Virus record (IMG/VR): IMGVR_UViG_3300030328_001079
Coordinates: 1 to 26,893 of that record
From: a virus
DNA: 26,893 nt
Direction: 5' to 3' (one strand)
Shown here: positions 23,908 through 26,893 of the stretch, in pieces
Layout of the letters: each line of letters starts with the position of its first letter
Position numbering within the stretch: position 1 is the first letter of the stretch
Notes under the pieces: generated by a model
Database searches by the model: none
What the model was told of the DNA's origin: nothing
The model's input: the letters and a program-made list of their open reading frames with translations, nothing else
Program-made: the position numbers and the translations under genes

Positions 23908-23929
23908 GGGGTTGCCAGATTTCGAAATC

Positions 23930-24096
23930 AGTGATAGCCTATCCCCATATACAGAGGGAGACTATATATAGTCTAGTATTAGTCTAATGTTAATCTAATC
24001 ATAGTTCTATTAGCTTCTATATATAATATATTAGTATCTCTTTATAACTATTAGTATCTATAGATAACTATTAGTATCTATAGATAACTATTAGAA
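23930..24096. repeat. AT-rich region with 20-bp tandem repeat
   Basis: Two perfect direct copies of ATAACTATTAGTATCTATAG occupy 24044-24063 and 24064-24083, and a third partial copy (ATAACTATTAG) is at 24084-24094. Degenerate ATTAG or TTAGTATCT words continue leftward (24030-24040, 23976-23990), and a 14-base palindrome GACTATATATAGTC lies at 23960-23973. No gene is seen between 23843 and 24096. Iterated AT-rich units next to the primase gene suggest an origin, an unwinding element or regulatory sites. Confidence 0.6.
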
Positions 24097-24591
24097 CTAT
24101 ATATAGTGACCACACCCTTTATTTTTAGCCTTGAAGTTCTGTGTTCTCCCATGACAATTGCGGCATAGCACCATCGAGTTTGACAGACGATTGTTGTGCC
24201 GGTTCCCATCGATGTGATGGAACTCCATCGGCGACTCTTCTGCCAGTGACCCACACTGATTGCAATACCATTGGTTAGTATCCTTGAGATAAGACATGAT
24301 CAGTCTTTTCTTACCGACAGACTTACCCATATGCTCATCTCGTTCTATCTTTTCATTGCGAATATGTTTGCGATGTTGTTGTTGGCAGACATTATCACAA
24401 TATTTATTCATAGTATTACTTCTCTTGGTGTGTTTCTTATTACAATAGGCACACCGATAGTGACCATAGTCTTTTCGTTTTCGTTTAGGAAACTTAGTGT
24501 TATTAACTATGGCACTACACGTCATCGAGCAATACTTATTCCTTGAGGATGTGACCTGATTGTCACACCCTATTCGCTTACAGTTTCTCAT
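24097..24591 (-). CDS. Free-standing HNH endonuclease
   Basis: This 164-aa protein is built of zinc-ribbon and nuclease parts. Two N-terminal Cys pairs (CKRIGC with CSMTC; CAYC with CDNVC) look like DNA-binding zinc modules. The HNH core is MEFHHIDGNRHNNRLSN (about 120-136), preceded by CNQC and followed by LCRNCHGRT, which together form the usual beta-beta-alpha-metal nuclease. It is like the HNH homing endonucleases in many phages. It lies between unknown early genes and the repeat region, not inside an interrupted gene, so it acts as a free-standing element. The start overlaps the stop of the 111-aa gene by one base. Confidence 0.88.
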   Translation of the reverse strand: MRNCKRIGCDNQVTSSRNKYCSMTCSAIVNNTKFPKRKRKDYGHYRCAYCNKKHTKRSNTMNKYCDNVCQQQHRKHIRNEKIERDEHMGKSVGKKRLIMSYLKDTNQWYCNQCGSLAEESPMEFHHIDGNRHNNRLSNSMVLCRNCHGRTQNFKAKNKGCGHYI

Positions 24592-24926
24592 TACTTATCA
24601 GGACTGAAGTCAACCTTGATAAGATTATCCGATGCCTCGGTATCACAAGGTCGATCATCGGTTACCTTAACTGTGTGTGAGTTTTTAAATTCACTTTCAA
24701 AAGGCACATCCTCTGGATTAACCACCTCATTTTTCAAATGATATTTCCAGTTGTGTATGATCCTATCCTTAGCCGTTCGTTGCTTTGGATAGAGTAATTC
24801 TTTTAGTGCATAGTCAATTAAATATTCTATGTCCTCTGGTTTGTTAGTTACACTATCCAATAGCTCATCGACTATTGGTTTTAAGTTTCGTTTTAGATCG
24901 CTTAGTCTTAGTTCTGAACCACTCAT
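24591..24926 (-). CDS. Unknown small early protein
   Basis: This is a 111-aa protein not recognised. The first 60 residues are helical (SELRLSDLKRNLKPIVDELL; EDIEYLIDYALKELLYPKQ), the rest polar and acidic (ENTs such as PEDVPFESEF and KVDFSPDK). It has no membrane segment and one cysteine. It overlaps the next upstream gene's stop by one base, so it is part of the packed early-gene run. It may be a host-interaction protein, but that is inferred from position only. Confidence 0.55.
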   Translation of the reverse strand: MSGSELRLSDLKRNLKPIVDELLDSVTNKPEDIEYLIDYALKELLYPKQRTAKDRIIHNWKYHLKNEVVNPEDVPFESEFKNSHTVKVTDDRPCDTEASDNLIKVDFSPDK

Positions 24927-25132
24927 TATTGTTTCTCCTTATCAGTTAGTGGGTTAAATATATCTTCAAAGATTGCATCGACAATATCAAAGTATTCTTC
25001 CTGAGAATATCTTTTGATTGATATTGTTTGCACCACATCTTTGAAGTGTTTTATCTTAGCCAATGCATAGACCATCTCTACATCGGTAAGAATCTTTTCG
25101 TCTTGTATGTCTTGACCATTACCTTTTGCCAT
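24926..25132 (-). CDS. Unknown small early protein
   Basis: This 68-aa, acidic and helical protein (VEMVYALAKIKHFKDVVQTI; EEYFDIVDAIFEDIFNPL) is not recognised. It starts inside the end of the upstream gene (14-nt overlap) and stops on the ATG of the next one, with a single base in common. No membrane or zinc features are seen. Confidence 0.5.
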   Translation of the reverse strand: MAKGNGQDIQDEKILTDVEMVYALAKIKHFKDVVQTISIKRYSQEEYFDIVDAIFEDIFNPLTDKEKQ

Positions 25133-25328
25133 TTAAATATTCCTTTCTTTCTCTATAGGTTTTAGATGTATCACATTTAATGGCTACCAAATCAATCGGT
25201 ATCTTATCAAATGATTCTCGTAGTTGGTTAACAGTTTGCTGACAGTTGTGGGATATCTTAGGGTGTCTCTTGTGAAACAGATGACCATCAACTTCAAACC
25301 ACATCGTTACAATAAAGGCTTCAAACAT
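25119..25328 (-). CDS. Unknown small early protein
   Basis: This 69-aa protein starts with a strand-rich part (FEAFIVTMWFEVDGHLFHK), a central helix (QQTVNQLRESFDKIP) and a basic end (SKTYRERKEYLNGKR). It holds two cysteines and several histidines, without a clear metal site. Its ATG overlaps the preceding stop by 8 nt. Function unknown. Confidence 0.5.
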   Translation of the reverse strand: MFEAFIVTMWFEVDGHLFHKRHPKISHNCQQTVNQLRESFDKIPIDLVAIKCDTSKTYRERKEYLNGKR

Positions 25329-25596
25329 ATCGATACCTCTGACCTAATACATTCTTAATATAGTCCGCAGCAGATTGATGTGTGCCATGAAAATATTTTA
25401 TTTCATGATCCTCATACCCATCGTCTCGACGTTTCCAAAAGTCCTTATAGTTGTCTTCGTTTTCAAAGAACCTTGCAACTGTAATCCCATCCCAGTCATC
25501 GTAAACATTGTAGGTTCGTTCATAATTATTAAGTCTATAGTCCCAAGTAATTATATACTGAGGTAGTTTGTCATAGAATAAATCAAGTTGTCGCAT
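25321..25596 (-). CDS. Unknown small early protein, aromatic-rich
   Basis: This 91-aa protein is rich in Tyr, Trp and Asp (YIITWDYRLNNYERTYNVYD; WDGITVARFFENEDNYKDFW) and ends with a helix (QSAADYIKNVLGQRY). The composition, acidic with many aromatics, resembles small phage anti-host proteins, but no family is recognised. Its start overlaps the upstream gene by 14 nt. Confidence 0.5.
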   Translation of the reverse strand: MRQLDLFYDKLPQYIITWDYRLNNYERTYNVYDDWDGITVARFFENEDNYKDFWKRRDDGYEDHEIKYFHGTHQSAADYIKNVLGQRYRYV

Positions 25597-25870
25597 GATC
25601 CTTCCTTTCTTTTATTGCTAATTGTCTTAACCATTCATTACCCCCAAAAGGGAATGCAATGAAACATTCTTGCAGAAACTCTGCGTGTTTTATACCTATG
25701 CTTTTAGTAGACACAACACGTATGTCTCGATAGTCTCCCTCGTCTCTTTCCCCCATCAAATCTATGATTAGGTTCTCATCATCACGACCAATGTCATCTT
25801 GATGGATGAGATAATCGTTATACTCATTGAATCCATCAATGATCTTATATGTAACTAATACTGGCATCAT
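25583..25870 (-). CDS. Unknown small early protein
   Basis: This 95-aa protein is strand-rich and acidic at the start (VLVTYKIIDGFNEYNDYL; DRDEGDYRDIRVVSTKS as separated parts), with a C-terminal helix (GGNEWLRQLAIKERKD). Not recognised. Its ATG overlaps the upstream stop by 4 nt (ATGA), as in coupled genes. Confidence 0.5.
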   Translation of the reverse strand: MMPVLVTYKIIDGFNEYNDYLIHQDDIGRDDENLIIDLMGERDEGDYRDIRVVSTKSIGIKHAEFLQECFIAFPFGGNEWLRQLAIKERKDHATT

Positions 25871-26079
25871 TCACTCCTTTCCATTTTTACAGACCACCTA
25901 TACTCTGGCTCTGTATTAGCATCTATGAATGTTGTTTCTAGTTTTAATCCATACTTTTTTAGTAAGATATTAATGATATCTATTCTTTCTTTAAATTCGT
26001 CACAGTCATAGCTATCATTAAAACCTATCTCTAGTAAATGTTTTACATTAGAAAGATTAATAAAATCATAAACTCTCAT
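25867..26079 (-). CDS. Unknown small early protein
   Basis: This 70-aa protein has a helical middle (FKERIDIINILLKKYGLKLE) and a short strand (TTFIDANTE). Not recognised. The start ATG (26077-26079) shares one base with the stop of the 55-aa gene, and the stop overlaps the next gene by 4 nt. Confidence 0.5.
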   Translation of the reverse strand: MRVYDFINLSNVKHLLEIGFNDSYDCDEFKERIDIINILLKKYGLKLETTFIDANTEPEYRWSVKMERSE

Positions 26080-26246
26080 TACTCACTCCCTTCATAAGCA
26101 TCTGTTACATTTATATCAATTCTATCATCCATAGAATTATCAACACTTTCTATGTCTAATATGTTTCCATCATCCATGTAGCAACCCACATATAGATCTG
26201 GGTTACAGCATTGTAATAGTCTTATAAGTTCTTTTACTTTCATCAT
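26079..26246 (-). CDS. Small phage protein of the KELIxxLQ type
   Basis: This 55-codon gene is easy to miss because of its size. It starts with two ATG codons (26246 or 26243) and ends at TAA 26079-26081. The protein begins MMKVKELIRLLQCCNPDLYV and continues GCYMDDGNILDIESV. This helix, Asn/Asp-Pro turn and DGNxxDIxxV strand pattern is, as I recall, typical of a widespread small phage protein group of unknown role. It overlaps the upstream stop by 1-4 nt and the next ATG by one base, which fills the only gap in the early cluster. Confidence 0.65.
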   Translation of the reverse strand: MMKVKELIRLLQCCNPDLYVGCYMDDGNILDIESVDNSMDDRIDINVTDAYEGSE

Positions 26247-26536
26247 TCAGTCTCCCTCATTGGTACAACACAAGGTCTTGACGTTCTCGGTTGTGGTGGT
26301 GTTGTTAATCTATTGTGTTGTGATTCCAATGCTCGTTGTCTTATGAGATGAAACTTCCAACCTATACATATATGTCCAGATTGTATTCCATCTCGATTAA
26401 TATTCAATCGTCTAAACTCTTGTTCAACGATTGGTTGTAGGTTCTTACAGTTCTCTCGTTCCATAACGAACCTCTCCTCCACACCCGTAGGTGTAGAGAA
26501 AACTAGGTATAGGGCAAACAGTTCTTTAGTCATCAC
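26243..26536 (-). CDS. Unknown small early protein with possible signal anchor
   Basis: This 97-aa protein has a hydrophobic start (TKELFALYLVFSTPTG), two cysteines in the body (ENCKNLQ; GHICIGWKF) and a Pro/Arg-rich end (TTPPQPRTSRPCVVP). The start may be a short signal or simply a beta strand. Not recognised. The ATG overlaps the upstream stop by 4 nt. Confidence 0.5.
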   Translation of the reverse strand: MMTKELFALYLVFSTPTGVEERFVMERENCKNLQPIVEQEFRRLNINRDGIQSGHICIGWKFHLIRQRALESQHNRLTTPPQPRTSRPCVVPMRETE

Positions 26537-26724
26537 TCACTCTCCTCTTCAACTACGTCTAAGAGTTCTGCTTGTGTATAATTATGTTGTTCTAAACGTA
26601 ACTCTCCATCAAGACTAAGACCACCCTCTCTGATTAAGATTTGTGTGGCTTCTTCTTCACTCTCTGCTGTAACAGTATAAATGTATTCACATGGAACACT
26701 AAATGTATAATATTTTTCAGTCAT
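26533..26724 (-). CDS. Unknown small acidic early protein
   Basis: This 63-aa protein has a strand-rich start (YYTFSVPCEYIYTVTAES), a helix EEEATQILIREGG and an acidic end (LLDVVEEESE). The pattern of strand, AxSxEEAxxxI helix is common in small phage proteins. Function unknown. It overlaps the gene to its right by 8 nt and the gene to its left by 4 nt. Confidence 0.5.
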   Translation of the reverse strand: MTEKYYTFSVPCEYIYTVTAESEEEATQILIREGGLSLDGELRLEQHNYTQAELLDVVEEESE

Positions 26725-26893
26725 CTTTACTCGCTTCCTTTCTAGTTTCTACTACTTGTAAGTGTGCTGATAGTATTAGATGGTTTGCACACTCATTGTC
26801 TGGTGCATGATAATAGCAAGCATCCATTAAAGTAGTTAGAGCACCTATAAAAAGATTCTTAGGGTCTTTAACTTTCTTCTCCATCTTGGTTAT
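26717..26893 (-). CDS. Unknown small early protein, may extend past window
   Basis: From ATG 26882-26884 to TGA 26717-26719 this encodes 55 residues beginning MEKKVKDPKNLFIGALTTLM, followed by DACYYHAPDNECANHLILSA. The frame is still open to the window edge, so the true start could lie beyond it. Two cysteines and two His residues lie in the middle (CYYHAPDNEC). It belongs to the packed early run by its 8-nt overlap with the next gene. Not recognised. Confidence 0.5.
   Translation of the reverse strand: MTKMEKKVKDPKNLFIGALTTLMDACYYHAPDNECANHLILSAHLQVVETRKEASKDD

Noticed and set aside
23953-23966. GGGAGA after TATACAGA, resembling the start of a T7 promoter
   Set aside because: The conserved upstream part of T7 promoters is missing, it would read antisense into the HNH gene, and no phage RNA polymerase is visible.
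1-26893. CRISPR array, tRNA or retron/diversity-generating repeat
   Set aside because: No spaced direct repeats of CRISPR size, no cloverleaf with a proper T-arm, and no reverse transcriptase were found by reading both strands.

Overview
The window is part of the AT-rich genome of a tailed phage, most likely a marine podovirus of the wide T7-like replication lineage infecting an aerobic marine alphaproteobacterium of the SAR11/SAR116 kind. The basis is a T7-type replication set (gp4-type primase-helicase, gp5-type polymerase, gp2.5-type SSB, gp3-type endonuclease I, gp1.7/DUF3310 protein), a cobalamin-dependent ribonucleotide reductase, a gene-transfer-agent-type holin and very large internal virion proteins. 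Host and habitat are inferred; no integrase, repressor, RNA polymerase, tRNA, terminase, portal or capsid gene lies in this window.

Layout: two convergent blocks. Plus strand, 1-14857, is a late block: end of a structural protein, GNAT-like small protein, Q/A-rich virion protein, 1910-aa virion protein (an order like T7 genes 13-14-15/16), then three glycosyltransferase-type genes, an unknown small gene, a 3-TM holin, and a cassette of tiny genes. The first of these (14299-14373, 24 codons) encodes what looks like PqqA, the ribosomal precursor peptide of the redox cofactor pyrroloquinoline quinone, with the crosslinked Glu15 and Tyr19 in place; a small secreted Cys-rich protein overlaps or directly follows it, and a 39-aa basic protein ends the block. 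A 12-bp perfect stem terminator (14858-14897) separates the blocks.

Minus strand, from the right edge down to 14953, is the early/middle block: a run of tightly packed small unknown genes (26884-24591), a free-standing HNH endonuclease, an AT-rich region with a 20-bp tandem repeat, primase-helicase and DNA polymerase behind a sigma70-like promoter, then a second operon behind another sigma70-like promoter with an overlapping palindrome: SSB, Cas4/RecB-like nuclease, endonuclease I, unknown 136-aa protein, DUF3310, small membrane protein, class II RNR, 2OG-Fe(II) oxygenase and a phosphomannose-isomerase-type cupin.

How they work together: the minus block replicates and recombines DNA and supplies dNTPs; the plus block builds the injection machinery and lyses the cell. 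Glycan enzymes (three GTs plus the cupin) and cofactor-linked functions (cobalamin-dependent RNR, PqqA) are accessory genes that may alter host surface or virion sugars and host periplasmic quinoprotein oxidation. The most notable item is the phage pqqA with no pqqB-E nearby.
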